This document shows, piece after piece, positions 33,231 through 45,700 of a DNA stretch of 64,000 nt. Each line of letters starts with the position of its first letter. Position 1 is the stretch's first letter. The position numbers and the translations under genes are program-made. Under the pieces are notes generated by a model. The model saw only the letters and a program-made list of their open reading frames with translations. It ran no database searches and had not been told where the DNA came from. The DNA lies in contig CM057233.1 of the NCBI GenBank assembly GCA_029891385.1, forward strand, positions 36,501,540-36,565,539, written 5' to 3'. This DNA comes from Erythroxylum novogranatense. Its lineage: Eukaryota > Streptophyta > Magnoliopsida > Malpighiales > Erythroxylaceae.

Positions 33231-36200
33231 ATGGAACAGCAGCGAGAAGCGGAAGGAGATGACGAAGAAAAGCTGAAGGACTTGTTGGAGTGGGCAGCAA
33301 AACTTGGAGTTTCTGATTCTCCCAGCTCAAACAATACTTGTTTGGGCCATTCACTCTCTGTTTCTTACTTTCCTGATGCTGGCGGGTGAGTGGCTCTACT
33401 GTTGTGTTTTATTATTTGTCTATAATTGAATTGAATATGTTTGGGGTTTGATCAGGAGAGGTCTGGGTGCTGTTCGTCAACTTAGGAAAGGAGAATTGAT
33501 ACTAAGAGTACCGAAATCAGCTTTGATCACAACACCCATTTTACTCCAACAAGATCAAACACTGTCTTTCGCTATCCACACCCGCCCTTCACTACTATCC
33601 TCTACCCAGGTGAAATTCTACCGTTCCCTTCCTTTTATTCTTTCTTATCATCAGTTAAACTAAAATTGTTGTTTGCAATGGCAGATATTGACTGTTTGTT
33701 TGTTGTACGAAGTGGGTAAAGGGAATTCTTCGCGCTGGTTCCCTTATTTGCTTCATTTGCCACGCACTTATCTCTTGCTCTCTACTTTCACTTCCTTCCA
33801 TATCCAAGCTCTTCAAGTTCTGTTTCTTTTTCCTCTTTTCTTTTCTTTTCTTTTGGGGTTTATTTGTACTTAAAATAAACTAAAGTTACTTACTACTTTT
33901 TGTAGGTGGATGATGCTATCTGGGCTGCTGAAAAGACGGTATCTAAAGCTAAAATGGAGTGGGTTGAAGCTAAGTCCTTAATGCAAAGGCTTCATCTTAA
34001 GCCTCAACTTCTCACATTTAAGGCCTGGCTATGGGCATCTTCAACTGTCAGACTTCTCTCCTTTCTTTTCTCTTCTTTTTTTATATATGAGCATATGTCT
34101 TTTCCTATTACAAGTAATTTTGATTCAACTCAATACATAAGACGCATTAAAAATATAATCAGTTGCATATTTGACACTTGTATTGTTCATTTTTATGTTA
34201 TGTTTGATTAGGTTATTGAACGTTTGAGTTTGCACTTTTAGATTTCATCACGTACCTTGCACATACCATGGGATGAAGCTGGGTGTTTATGCCCTGTTGG
34301 GGACTTGTTTAATTATGCTGCTCCTGGGGAGGAGTTCAATGACTCCGAAAACTTAGAGACTGCCATCTATGACCATTCTGTTAGAGATACTTCTTTTGAA
34401 AATGAAAGCAACGAAGCTACTCTGAATCCACAATTACAAAGTTTGTCAGATGGTGGATACAATGAAGACATTGCTTCTTATTGCTTCTATGCAAGGAAAA
34501 CTTACAAAAGAGGGCAACAGGTACTGCAAAATCTTTAGTTGAATGGTATTCCAGCCATCAGGGTTGATAAAATGATACTAAATCTTGAAAGCAAAATTTA
34601 CCCTAATTGGTGATTTGTTAATCTATGGAGCCATTGAATCTCCAAGATGTCAGGATAGGTTACCTGCCATTTACCCTCACTGCATAACAAAACATGTTTC
34701 GAATTTATGTTATTAGATTGTTACTGTTAAAGTACTAAATGCTTGAGCCGGATTTCATGTCATTTGTATGCTTAATAATACATAAATAGGACATGATGAG
34801 CTGCACTTAGCTAAATGTGGTGATTCAGTTTAGCTTTCTTGTATGTTGGATAAATGATAGGGACAATGCAATAGTGAGCATTTTTTGTCTACCTATTGTT
34901 GCCTTATTTTCTTAATCATGTTTTGTTGGCAAGCGTGATGTCCCCTAGCTGTCATATGTTGCTTATTTTTGTTATAATGTTCACCTTCCCTTTAGTTTAG
35001 TTACGTGCATTTCAGCAATATTTCTTTTATATTTTTCTTTAAGCTTCAGGGTGGTGCAGTGCCAGGATTTTGGTAGAAAGGAATATTTGCTTGAGTGAGT
35101 TCAATTTTTTGATCTTTTTTATGTCACTTTTGAAGTGAAATCTGTAATCATAAGTAGATACTAGAATGTTTTCAGAACAATGATTGGTTGCCTAGATTAC
35201 TTATTATGATTCCTTGAGAAACTCAACCATTTTTTGTTTCCTTTCTGCTCCATAAAATATTTTAAAACCTTCTATCCTTCTTTCCGTATTATTTCTTCTC
35301 AACCTTTTTGTTGATTACATTATTTTAGTAAATATACTCCATTACTTCCCAGAAACAGTGAACTACTCTTCGTATCCTTGTCTTTGTTAATTGATTGTTT
35401 TTGAGCTTTGGTGACGTTAGATCTTTCGAGTTGATATTTACTATATTTCCATAAGACAGCTGGGGATGCTTGTTGAAGTGTTCCTGGGACAAGTTCAGCA
35501 TAATTAAGTTAGATACTCATACTGATGACGGTTACATTAACTGAGGTTTTTGCTTTGGAAAGAGCAAAGTTTTGAGAGAAGTAAAACTAAATGAAATAAT
35601 ATATCTTTAAAGTAGGTTTTATTATTTGGTAAATGGGTTGTGAACATGTCTCCTTTCTATTGGTATATGTTTATGCAGAAATTCTGAACAAATGTATATT
35701 ATTCTCAATATATTGCCGGGTCAATCCCTAGGTACAAGTATATATAAAAATAAAGAGGGCTATTCTAGGAAACTAATATCTGTACATAATATCCTAACTG
35801 ATCTGATTTGCTAACTTTTAGGAGTCAATAATATCTAGGAGATATCCAGCTGGATATTTCTCAACACTCCCCCTCAAGCTGGCTTATATATGTCATCCAT
35901 AGCCAACTTGGTAACCAGAACATTAAACTGCGCCTCTTGTGTAATCCCTTTGTCAGAATATCAGCTATTTGTTGTGATGTTGAAATATAGGGAGCACAAA
36001 TTAATCCTTTTTCAATCTTCTCCTTGATGAAATGCTTGTCAACCTCAACATGTTTTGTTCTATCATGAAGAATAGGGTTGTGAGCAATTGAAATTGCACC
36101 TTTGTTGTTACAATACACTTTCATAGGAACTGAAATAGGAATTTTACAGTTCCTCCAGTACCCTTTTAATCCATAAAGCTTCACAAATTCCATGTATCAT

Positions 36201-39200
36201 TGAACGAAATTCAGCTTTGGCATTGCTTCTTGCAACAACACTTTGTTTCATACTCTGCCAAGTTACCACCAACAAATGTGCAATAACCTGTTAGGAACTA
36301 CGGGGATGAGAGGAAAGACAGGGGCTAGGAGAGGGTGATGTCAGAGAGAGTTAGAATTGGGCTGAGGTGGCACAAGGCATAATCGTTTGTACTAGGGGGT
36401 AGATGAGAATAAAAGGAGGGCAGAAGGGAGAGTGAAGGGGCGAAAGAAAAATATTAAGAGTTTAGACAGAGAGAATCTCCATTCTCCCTGAGGAGCATTA
36501 CTGCTCTGGTATAGGAGGAGCTTATTCAGCTCTGGGTACAAGGCATTCATAGTGAATCACCTTGTAATTGCCTTATAAGGCTATTATTATCAATATCAGT
36601 ATAGTAAAACTCTAGTGTATTCGGCTAGAGTTCTAACAGTGGTCCGACCTGCCAGATTTCGCAAACCCGGGAGAGAGGATCAGTTTCTGTGGAGGTTTGA
36701 GAGATTGTGGTAACCCACCTGAATGTCACCCAAGATGTCCGATAGAGTGGATGTGTTAGAATCCCGTATGGCACATTTGGAGGCGGGGCTGGAAGAAATC
36801 CAGTCGTCCATGAGGATGGGCATGATGGAATCAATGAAACTTCTGCTGGAGATGAGTAAGATGATGGGCAAACGACCGGAGGAGGGACAAGGTAGTGGCG
36901 ATGCCTCAGGAAGGGGTCCGAATATGGGCGGAGAAAGCGATCAGCAACGTACTCAGCAGAATGTCCAGTCAGAGCATTCTTTGGGTAATTTGGAAGAGTA
37001 TAGGATGTCAGTAAGGAAGGTCGACTTACCTATGTTCGATGGGTCCGATCGATCGGATGGATCACACGGCGAAGATTTATTTCGAAGTCCATGGAACTTC
37101 GGAAGAGGTGAAGATCAAACTGGCTTTGCTAAGCATGGAGGGATCGACTATTCACTGGTTCAATCTCCTCCGAGAGACTGAAGCCGAGCTAACGTGGGGG
37201 AAGTTGAAGCAGGCGTTGATCGACAGGTATGGCGGCAGGAGATTCGAGAACCCATTTGAGGAGCTCTCTGATATGCAACAAACGGGTACGGTGGGGGAAT
37301 ACATCGAGGCCTTCGAGTTCGTGTCTTCTCAGGTAAGACGCTTACCCGAAGCACAGCTGATGGGCTACTTCATGAGTGGGTTACGTACGGAGATCCGACG
37401 AAGGGTGCATACCTTCAGTCCACCAAATAGAGTTCAGATGATGAAGGTGGCAAGGGCTGTGGAGGAGGAGCTGTACGGGGATCAAAGGGGTTTCGAATCA
37501 TCCAACCCATGACCTCGCATGTGGCGAAGAAGAGGAGGCGGGTTCAAGTCGAGTCGAACCGACCTTCTTATACCGAGTCGGGTTTTTCAAACACTGTGGG
37601 CGATGGAGCGGGTCGCGTAGAGGGCGGGTCGGGTCGGACCCAAAATACGACGGGTCATCAATTTCAGCCTAGATCTCCGATCCTCGACGCCGGTTCTCAC
37701 CGCACGACGTCGACCAGACCAGGGGAAGGGGACCGACGGAGCTCCATGGAAAAAAAATCAGGGCTTGTGACATATTTCGTATCAAGAATTGACGGATCGC
37801 AAGGCCAAGGGATTGTGCTTCCGATGTGGGGAGCGATTTCATCCCCTACACCAGTGCGCCGAGAAACAGTTGAGGTTGCTGATCTTGGATGATAACGAGA
37901 CTTTGACCGAGAATGGAGAAATTATCGCCTTGGAAGCAGAACCGGAGGAAGAGGAAGATATAGCTCTGGAATGCCGCACCAGGGTTCCTCCCTTCAGCCT
38001 TGAGGACAAGGCTGTTCTTCGAGGAGGCGGCAATGTTAGGAACTACGGGGGTGAGAGGAAAGACAGGGGCTAGGAGAGGGTGATGTCAGAGTTAGTTAGA
38101 ATTGGGCTGAGGTGGCACAAGGCATAACCGTTTGTACTAGGGGGTAGATGAGAATAAAAGGAGGGCAGAAGGGAGAGTGAAGGGGCGAAAGAAAAATATT
38201 AAGAGTTTAGACAGAGAGAATCTCCATTCTCCCTGAGGAGCATTACTGCTCTGGTATAGGAGGAGCTTATTCAGCTCTGGGTACAAGGCATTCATAGTGA
38301 ATCACCTTGTAATTGCCTTATAAGGCTATTATTATCAATATCAGTATAGTAAAACTCTAGTGTATTCGGCTAGAGTTCTAACATAACCTGAAATTAATCT
38401 TCTATCAGCTGCACTCCTTGCCCAATCAACATTAGTATAGACTTCGACTTGAAGATTGTTCCGCTTTCATAACATTAAACCTTGCTTGGGAGTTCCTTTT
38501 ACATATCGTAGTATCCTAAATACAACATGCAAATGTTCTTCGCCTGGAGAATGCATAAATTGACTCACTAAGCTCACGACAAAAGCTATATCAGGTCTAG
38601 TGTGTGACAAATATATTGATCTCTCAACCAGTTGCTGGTATCTCTCCTTATTAATAATATTTTCAGGTTGAACTGCTCTAAGATTTACACAGTTTCAATA
38701 GGAGTATCAACTACGTTGCATCCTAGTAATCCGGTCTTATTCAATAGGTCCATAATATATTTCCTTTGATTCACAAATATTCCATCCTTTGATCTAGCAA
38801 ACTCTATTCCATGGAAGTATTTGAGAGGTCCAAGGTCTTTAATTTCAAATTCTTTGGCTAATTTCGTCTTCAACTCTACTATTTCGGATACATCATTTCT
38901 TGTTATGATGATGTCATCTACGTAAACAATAAAAATAGATATCATACCTGTCTTGGATAGCTTGTAGAACAATGTATGATCAACTTGACTTTGACAATAG
39001 TCGTAGCTCTTAACAGCCCTTCCAAATCTACCAAAACAAGCTCTAGGGGATTATTTTAGGCCATATAATGACTTCTTTAGCTTGCACACCTTATTTCTCC
39101 CATAGGTATCCTCAAATCCTAGAGGTAGGCTCATAAAGACTTCTTCTTCTAAGTCTCCATTAAGAAATGCATTTTTTACATCTAGTTGATGTAAAGTCCA

Positions 39201-42188
39201 CTCAAATTTATGGCTAAGGATAACAATACCCGAATAGTATTTACCTTTGCATTAGGAGCAAACATCTCTTGGTAGTCAATACCATAAGTCTGAGTGAACC
39301 CCTTAGCAACTAATCTTGCCTTTAGCCTTTCCACACTGCCATCAGCCTTAAACTTAATAGTGAATAGCCATTTGCAGCATACCAACTTTTTATCTCTAGG
39401 GGAATTCACAAATTCCCAAGTTCTATTCTTCTCAAGTGCATTTACTTATTCCATAATAGCTGATCTCCAATCCAGATCTTGAAGTGCTTCCTGAATGTTT
39501 CTTGGTACAAACAAATTAGTGATTTTAGAGATAAAGGATTTATGTATGTGTGATAGTTTCCCATAACATAGGTACTTTGATATGGGATATTTGGTGTAAG
39601 CCCGTTTCCCCTTTCTAAATACTATGGGTAGGTAATTATCAGCAAAGAGATTAGTATAAATATCATTAGTAATTTATGGGTCAGTAGGTATAGATTGATC
39701 ATTACTAGGCACAATAAGGGGTAAAGTAGCAGATGGGTTACCTAAATTGTTCCCAGGTTCATTGGAGGGTTTTGAGATGCCGTCCATTATTGAGGTGGGT
39801 TGTTCTCTACTTCTCAATTGAGTCTTCTTTTTAGTATAAACACGAAACTTAGTATTCCGTTCCTTAGGAACGGACAGTAGTATTTCTCTCCCTGTGGTTG
39901 AACCTGGATTTCCTGGCATGGACAGATTAGGAGTAGTATCTTTTCATTTTCAGGAATTATATTATGATCAATAATGACAGTAGGTGGGGGGTTGGGAGTA
40001 ATAGTAGCATCCCAAAAATTTTATACTTTGTTAGAGTTCTCCCCTGAAGGAAATTTTTTTGATGTTCTAGAAATGTGACATCTATGGAGACAACAATTTT
40101 TTGTGTTAAAGGGTTATAACACTTATAACCTCGTTGACTAGGAGCATACCAATAAAGACAGATTTTTTAGCTCTTGGATCTAGTTTTGAGTTTCCCCTAG
40201 TAGGGTTGTGAACCCAAAGACCCGAAGAGGAAGAATAGAGTAAAGCTGATTTTCAGGAAAGCATTGTTTAAACACATCTAAGGGTGTAGCATAATGCAAA
40301 ACACAGCTAGGCATTCGATTAATTAAGTATGATATAGTCAAAACTAGAACCGGGAGATTTTGTAGAAATGAGGTGGAAAATGCATCATCTATTTATATTT
40401 TGCATGATTCCATTTATTGATAATCCACCTTCTGAAATGAAGCCCCAGCATACTTACTCTTTAGCTTCTAATAGAGATCCATTTAATTATTTGTTTTGTA
40501 CTGGTTAAGATCTAGGAGCAGGTTCATGGTGTTGGGGACTTCCAAGATAGGAGGTTGACTGATGAATAGAATTATGCCTTTGGGAAGAGGTTGTTTTAAG
40601 AAAATAATGTTTATTGTTGAGTCTCCATGCATCGGGTAAGGTTGTTTTAAAAAAAAAATGTTTAGTGTTGGGAAGGTAAAAAATTAATTGGGAAGAGGAA
40701 GGCTTTTTTTTTTTTTTTCTTTTCTTAACTTCATGTAACAGATCTGAATGATTATGTTCATTCAGATGTTTCTCTTTTTCTTTTTTGTTTAATTCTCCAC
40801 TTTTCATGACATTCTTGTAACTGTTAAATGATTTTTAGAGTATATCAAAAGGTGAAGACTTGCAGACTAAGAAAGTAAGAGTGACAGGGCAAGGTTGTCT
40901 CTTTCTTTATGAATTGGTGCAGAACTTTGTGTTTGTTTATGTTCACATTTGCTGCACTAATTTATTTAATTCATCTTTTTTGGTAAGCTTGAAGGAGATG
41001 TTTTAGTTGTTCCCTTAAATATAGAGCTAGTTGTTGAGAATAATAAATTGTTGTAAAAGAATTTAGTTTCAAGGATATTTATATTGGGTTTCTTTGGCAA
41101 CCTAATCAATTTATGGATCACATGGTAGAACTGTACTTCAAAACCTTTTGAAAATGGAAGGTCCTGTTTCATGCCCAGATATAGCTACGCTTCATTTTTT
41201 GTTATGGATAATTCTGAATATTTTTCTTGACTGTATCTTTCTCTGATATCGTGCTTGGATGCTTATAATTTTTTCTTCTTTTTGACACTGATAAAAATAC
41301 TATGGACATGTATTTGGTGCCCATTTGTGAATGCCAAGAAAGAATAATAGCAGCTGCATGGATCGATATTGTTTAGAGATCAATTCGTTGGTTATTTCTA
41401 GCTTGAGAGATTAATTCGTTGGTTGTTTCTAATTTAATCTTCACCATATTCGAGGGAAGAAATCGATTTTGTAGTTCTAATGAATTACAAGTAGAAGCTG
41501 TATCATAGTTTTGGTATTATTGGCTTTCACGTTGTGCCAATTGTTTCAGGTTCTCTTAAGCTATGGAACGTACACTAACTTGGAGCTTCTTGAACACTAT
41601 GGTTTTATCCTCAATCATAATCCAAATGATAAGGTATTCATTCCCTTAGAACTCAATATGTATTCATGCAGTCAGTGGCCAAGAGAATCTATGTACATTA
41701 ATCAAGATGGGAAGCCATCTTATGCTTTGTTATGTGCTTTGCGGTTATGGGCTACTCCACCAAGTCACCGGAGATTGATTAGTCACCTTGCTTACTCTGG
41801 TTCTCAACTTTCTGAGGAAAATGAGGTATCCATCATGAAGTGGATATCAAATAAATGTCACACGATTCTGAACAAATTGCCAACGACAATTGAGCAAGAT
41901 AGTTCACTGTTGGCAGTCCTTGACAAAACACAAAATCTCCCTGACCTTGTAGCAGTGGGGAAGGTGCTGTGTTCTTTCGGTGATGAGGCCAGTTCCTTCT
42001 TAGAAGCAAATAATCTGCATAAAGGAAATGAAGGTGCTGACTTTGTTTTGTCTAGCAAATTCAGATGGTCTTTAGAGAGGTGGAAATTAGCAGTCCAATG
42101 GAGGCTTAGGTATAAGAAAACTCTTATTGATTGCATTTGCAATTGTAAAGAAGTTATAAATTCACTTTCGTGTAATGTGAGATGCTAA
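33231..42188 (+). CDS. SDG40: SDG40-like SET-domain protein lysine methyltransferase, six exons
   Basis: Exons are 33231-33385, 33456-33609, 33685-33816, 33906-34046, 34242-34520 and 41550-42188. All introns are GT-AG and all junctions stay in frame, giving 499 residues, about the length of Arabidopsis SDG40. The family is of the Rubisco-methyltransferase (SETD3/RLSMT) type and transfers methyl groups from S-adenosylmethionine to lysine. Visible SET landmarks: [18 protein letters not shown] (cofactor loop), [18 protein letters not shown] (in the place of the usual N-H motif), and [17 protein letters not shown] (catalytic Tyr region). The C-terminal half is the substrate-binding domain (KVFIPLEL...[15 protein letters not shown]). 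The start was chosen as the first ATG matching the family N-terminus ([13 protein letters not shown]). Intron 5 is 7 kb and filled with retroelements. The substrate is not known from sequence. Confidence 0.9.
34521..35667 (+). other. SDG40 intron 5, original 5' portion
   Basis: Begins GTACTGCAAA after CAACAG. AT-rich unique-looking intron DNA with no gene or repeat end recognised. Confidence 0.6.
36289..36638 (+). repeat. TR-GAG 5' LTR
   Basis: Direct repeat of 38034-38383; differences are only a few bases (such as GGGGATGAG against GGGGGTGAG). It is followed by GTGGTCCGACC, the likely primer site. Confidence 0.93.
36727..38073 (+). pseudogene. Gypsy-type gag of the TR-GAG element
   Basis: The first frame (36727 on) starts [20 protein letters not shown], a coiled-coil-like N-terminus, and reaches [15 protein letters not shown] one-base change near 37045 shifts to the frame with [15 protein letters not shown] sequence, then [20 protein letters not shown] and [20 protein letters not shown] (Retrotrans_gag domain), to about 37505. 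A third frame at 37789-38073 carries the zinc knuckle [15 protein letters not shown] and an acidic tail. The protein would form particles and bind RNA. It is now frameshifted at least twice. Confidence 0.85.
38034..38383 (+). repeat. TR-GAG 3' LTR
   Basis: Follows the purine tract GAGGAGGCGGCAA and ends TTCTAACA, then TAACC. Confidence 0.93.
40441..41549 (+). other. SDG40 intron 5, original 3' portion
   Basis: Low-complexity AT-rich DNA with a run of T near 40707-40720, ending in the acceptor TTGTTTCAG before exon 6. No other feature was recognised. Confidence 0.6.
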
Positions 42189-42545
42189 TTTGTCCCTATT
42201 TATTTTATTGACCTGTTTACAGTTATTAATTTCTCCTCCAATTCTGGGTGCTATTCCTTCAGCATAGTACTTGACATACAAATCCAACTTTTTCCTGAAA
42301 TGTAATATCCTTATCCCGTATTCCTTTTTGAGCTCATAATGAGATCCTTTCAACTTAAATTCTTTTTGGGACAATTAAAAATTTTTCAAGAAAAAGATTA
42401 TATACGGTTACGAATGGTGCAGTGGACTATAATTTTGTAGGAGGTGCATCTAGCGGTTTATTGTGAATGTTGACTGATTTAATTATATTTATAGACAATA
42501 TAAAAATTCAAATTTATTTCACTATTTGATAAAATATGTCGATAT
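42189..42545 (+). other. SDG40 3' flank
   Basis: AT-rich region after the stop codon, presumably the 3' UTR and terminator. No poly(A) signal could be chosen with confidence. Confidence 0.45.
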
Positions 42546-44463
42546 TGTTGGTTTATGCTTTACATTCAATCGCTTTAGTAGTAGTTTAGTGACAAAATAA
42601 TTTAAAGACATTTTTTATCTTGTACATATTTAGATGTATATAATAAAATTCATGGGATAATTATACATTATAAATGAAATTATAATGAGATTCATATTGT
42701 ATTTATATATTATCCATAAATTGTTCTTTACCATTGTTCTATTAAAAATGAACATTAATAAAACGTAAAAAGATTAGCACTATTGGATAACCATGTGTCT
42801 ATGCACCACATACATGGCAAAGCAAGTGTCGTAATCAAAATTTCAATCCCATAGCATCCCCAAAAAATACAAAATCTATGTGCATGTATAAACAGATTAT
42901 AAGAACATGAAATTATAGCATATGTACCTTGCAAATACTCCTCATTTCTTGAATCTTCTCCTTGCTTGGGTTGTAGCAAACACCAAACACTTTCCTTAGC
43001 CTGTAGAGAGAATGCAAAGATGAAGAAAAATCAGTGTGTAAGGGTAGTTAGAGCACCAAACAAGATGAGTTCAAGTAGATGCTCTAGTGAGAATTAGATC
43101 AAGACTAAGTTACATGCAATTAGTCTCATGCAACAATTGCTTAAAATTACATGAACAAATCTCAAGATCACTCCTCTTAATTTTCAGAACACTTTTGGAC
43201 CCTTAGCCTCTTTATTGCGTGTGTTTTTGGCTAAAAATTCGTGCTTACATAAGTCAGTCACGATCGTGGCCTATATTGTGGCTTGCTTAAATGATAGTCA
43301 TGCACACTTTATTTTTCATTCGAACTTTTATGCATGTGATCCTTAGGTTCCCAGTTATTTTATTAACTTGAATTAACTTTTAATCCGAGCAAATCATGAA
43401 AGGTTTTATGATTCCAACTTACCGGAATGAAAGTGGATTAACACTCGAACTCTTCGATAGTTAATTAGCCGACTTACGAACTTTTTCATAGTCAATTACT
43501 ATGCAATTCGTCCCTCACCATCTTATACCTTACTTGGTTCAGAGTATGGGCTATGTGTTAACTTCCACTAGACTGACTATGTCAGATCTAGTCCAAGTGG
43601 TGTTAGTTCTTGTCCCTATCTTGTCCTAGGGATCTCATTACTCTATGTGTCGTTAAAGACTCTCTTCATGACACATAATTTCTTTGACCAGAGAATCCTG
43701 AATAATGACCCCAATAAGAGGCCGTAGGTATCACCTCCTTTTATCAGGAGTAGTGAATCCTTTATTGGCTACCTAATTACTTTCGAATACCAATAGCTGT
43801 ACCCAATCACCATCCTATGAGCGATCACATCTTGAGACAACAAGGAATAGTATCAAAGCACAGTATCAATATCCAAGATATCATTGAGTACATCAAGTCT
43901 AAGGATATTTGCACCATTTCTATGATGAGATTGATCACTGACATTTGATAGACCATTCATATGATAATCTCATAGCGGGTCACCCGATGTACTTACTATT
44001 CTTAGTAAGCATCCATATGTTAACTTTAAACATCTTATCCTTACAGTTTATAAGATCCACTACTTGATCAAATCAAGGAATATAACGTATGCTAGTCTAT
44101 CCAGATTAACAATGTTTGTCTCATTAATCCTATGACTAGGAATAATTTAGATATTAACATAATTGCTCATAATGGGAATCTCATTATCATGATCTCATCA
44201 TGATTTCCTTTATGTTATGTTTTGTATCATGGATTTCATTAATTCGATTTAAGAACAACATCAATTCATAAATAAATGAACATCAAATTAGTAAAAATTG
44301 CCTTTCATTTTATTAATCAAAATAAAATTTGTTCAAAAGTGCTAAAGGTGATTACCTTTAGAGCACTACGCAAACAAGCACGCGAAATGTTTTTCCTTAT
44401 GAAGGAAGTAGTCGATCTTATAAGCAAAAATATAGAGATACTTAAACAAACGTGTAGGCATGG
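42546..44463 (+). mobile_element. 5' part of a Copia-1-related LTR, split by another insertion
   Basis: 42546-42780 starts TGTTGGTTTATGC and follows the first 260 bases of the Copia-1 LTR in order (ATAATGAGATTCATATTGTA, then GATTAGCAC). The next part of that LTR resumes at 44367-44463 (TTTTTCCTTATGAAGGAAGT, CGATCTTATAAGC, TTAAACAAACGTG). The piece ends near 44463 without the rest of the LTR, so it is a truncated relic. Confidence 0.6.
42781..44361 (-). mobile_element. Probable solo LTR nested in the older LTR
   Basis: It interrupts the Copia-1-like LTR between two copies of AGCAC (42776-42780 and 44362-44366). The length of about 1.58 kb is near that of the Copia-1 LTRs. On the minus strand it has phrases similar to that LTR family (CCTAGTCATAGGATTAATGA, GGATAGACTAGCATACGTTA). 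The ends (CTAAAGG...CCAATA in minus sense) are not canonical TG...CA, so decay or a boundary error is possible. Confidence 0.45.
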
Positions 44464-44508
44464 ACCCCCAAAATTTAAAAAATTTAAAAATTATATATAT
44501 ATATATAT

Positions 44509-44940
44509 AAAGGGGTTAAAATTAGGTTATAAAACTAAAAGATGGGGACAAAACCATTCCGTAAAACAACAAAGAGAGAGTACGGGGAGATAAAAATAAG
44601 AGAGAATGACTAAAATTATCTTGAAGGCTAAAGGTTAGCTTCGAGTAACTGAGAGTTTGCATAATGTTATTGAAATTGAGAGCAGTAAGGAGAGCGTGAA
44701 GAGGATAGATGATACTATATATATATATATATAAAGGGGTTAAAATTAGGTTATAAAACTAAAAGATGGGGACAAAACCATTCCGTAAAACAACAAAGAG
44801 AGAGTACGGGGAGATAAAAATAAGAGAGGATGACTAAAATTATCTTGAAGGCTAAAGGTTAGCTTCGAGTAACTGAGAGTTTGCATAATGTTATTGAAAT
44901 TGAGAGCAGTAAGGAGAGCGTGAAGAGGATAGATGATACC
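44509..44940. repeat. Tandem direct duplication, period 224 bp
   Basis: The segment starting AAAGGGGTTAAAATTAGG occurs at 44509 and 44733 and runs through GAGGATAGATGATAC both times. The copies are almost identical (for example GAGAATGACT against GAGGATGACT) and each is preceded by a TA run. No gene is inside it. Confidence 0.92.
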
Positions 44941-45416
44941 AGGCTCTCCAATCTTAAAAGAGATTGACAATAGGAAAAACATAAAGCTTTCAAGGTAGTT
45001 TTGGAACTCAAATTTGGAGCATCAATGTTTTCCTGCCATTTTCCTATGTGATCGAGCTAAACTAGACTTACTCCTATGTAATACTTGTTCATAGCTAACT
45101 GGCATGTCTAATCGTTTTTCTTGACTTTTTGTTCTTCCGTCACGACTGTTTTTTATATCGATAAGTTTTATAATATTTATTCCACGACAGAATTTAGGGA
45201 TGTTTTAGCGAATGCATGTATGGCCGTTTGATCAATAATTTAACTAAGTTGTTGTGGTAGGGAATGAGTTTTTGAGACTTATGAATAGTAGGGAATATAT
45301 ATATGTATATACAAAAGAAAAGGAGATCCAATTGTTTTTTAGTATATTTGACAGCTGCTACCTCTTTTATGGAATTAGTAAATATTGGTTCTAACTAATT
45401 TTTTTATTTTACAGTT
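44941..45416. other. Upstream flank of the hAT-type pseudogene
   Basis: AT-rich; no feature recognised apart from a TA run at 45296-45310. It may be the leader of the hAT-type gene. Confidence 0.45.
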
Positions 45417-45700
45417 ATGAAAAAATATTTTAAAAAATTAAGACCGACCATTCAGTCATCATCGTGTAATTTAAATCAGAATGTTAATAAAGCACCTCTA
45501 GCATCGAAGGAGATTATTATTGAAGAACTTGTGATTGACTCAAAAAATCTTCCTTCCGATCCAGGATTGAGACCTAATATAATGGAGTATCCTACTGAAA
45601 AATGAGATCAGGTGCATAGAGCTTATTTATTAAAAGGTCCTTGTCAACCTCGAAATTATAATTTTCCTCAAACCATGGATGGAGATCGTAAGTGGAGATT

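Larger units (their letters stand above)
36289..38383 (+). mobile_element. TR-GAG type element: two LTRs around a gag gene only
   Basis: LTRs of 350 bp (36289-36638 and 38034-38383) are almost identical, with TGTTAGGAACTACGGGG...TTCTAACA ends. TAACC is duplicated at 36284-36288 and 38384-38388. The interior of about 1.4 kb has a leader, a Ty3/Gypsy-type gag and its zinc knuckle, then directly the purine tract GAGGAGGCGGCAA and the 3' LTR. Protease, reverse transcriptase, RNase H and integrase are absent. It must use enzymes of a partner element. High LTR identity makes it one of the younger insertions here. Confidence 0.9.
35668..40440 (-). mobile_element. Copia-4 pol fragment (Ale-like) inside SDG40 intron 5
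   Basis: Read on the minus strand from about 40440 to 35867: integrase tail ([32 protein letters not shown]), reverse transcriptase ([20 protein letters not shown] at 39182-39409, [17 protein letters not shown] at 38685-38972) and RNase H end ([33 protein letters not shown] at 35861-36193). A purine tract CTTGAGGGGGAG (minus) precedes TGTTGAGAAATATCC, probably a 3' LTR ending near 35668. Gag, protease and the 5' LTR were not found, so the copy is 5'-truncated. RNase H wording suggests the Ale group (inference). The TR-GAG element at 36289-38383 is inserted in it. Confidence 0.8.
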
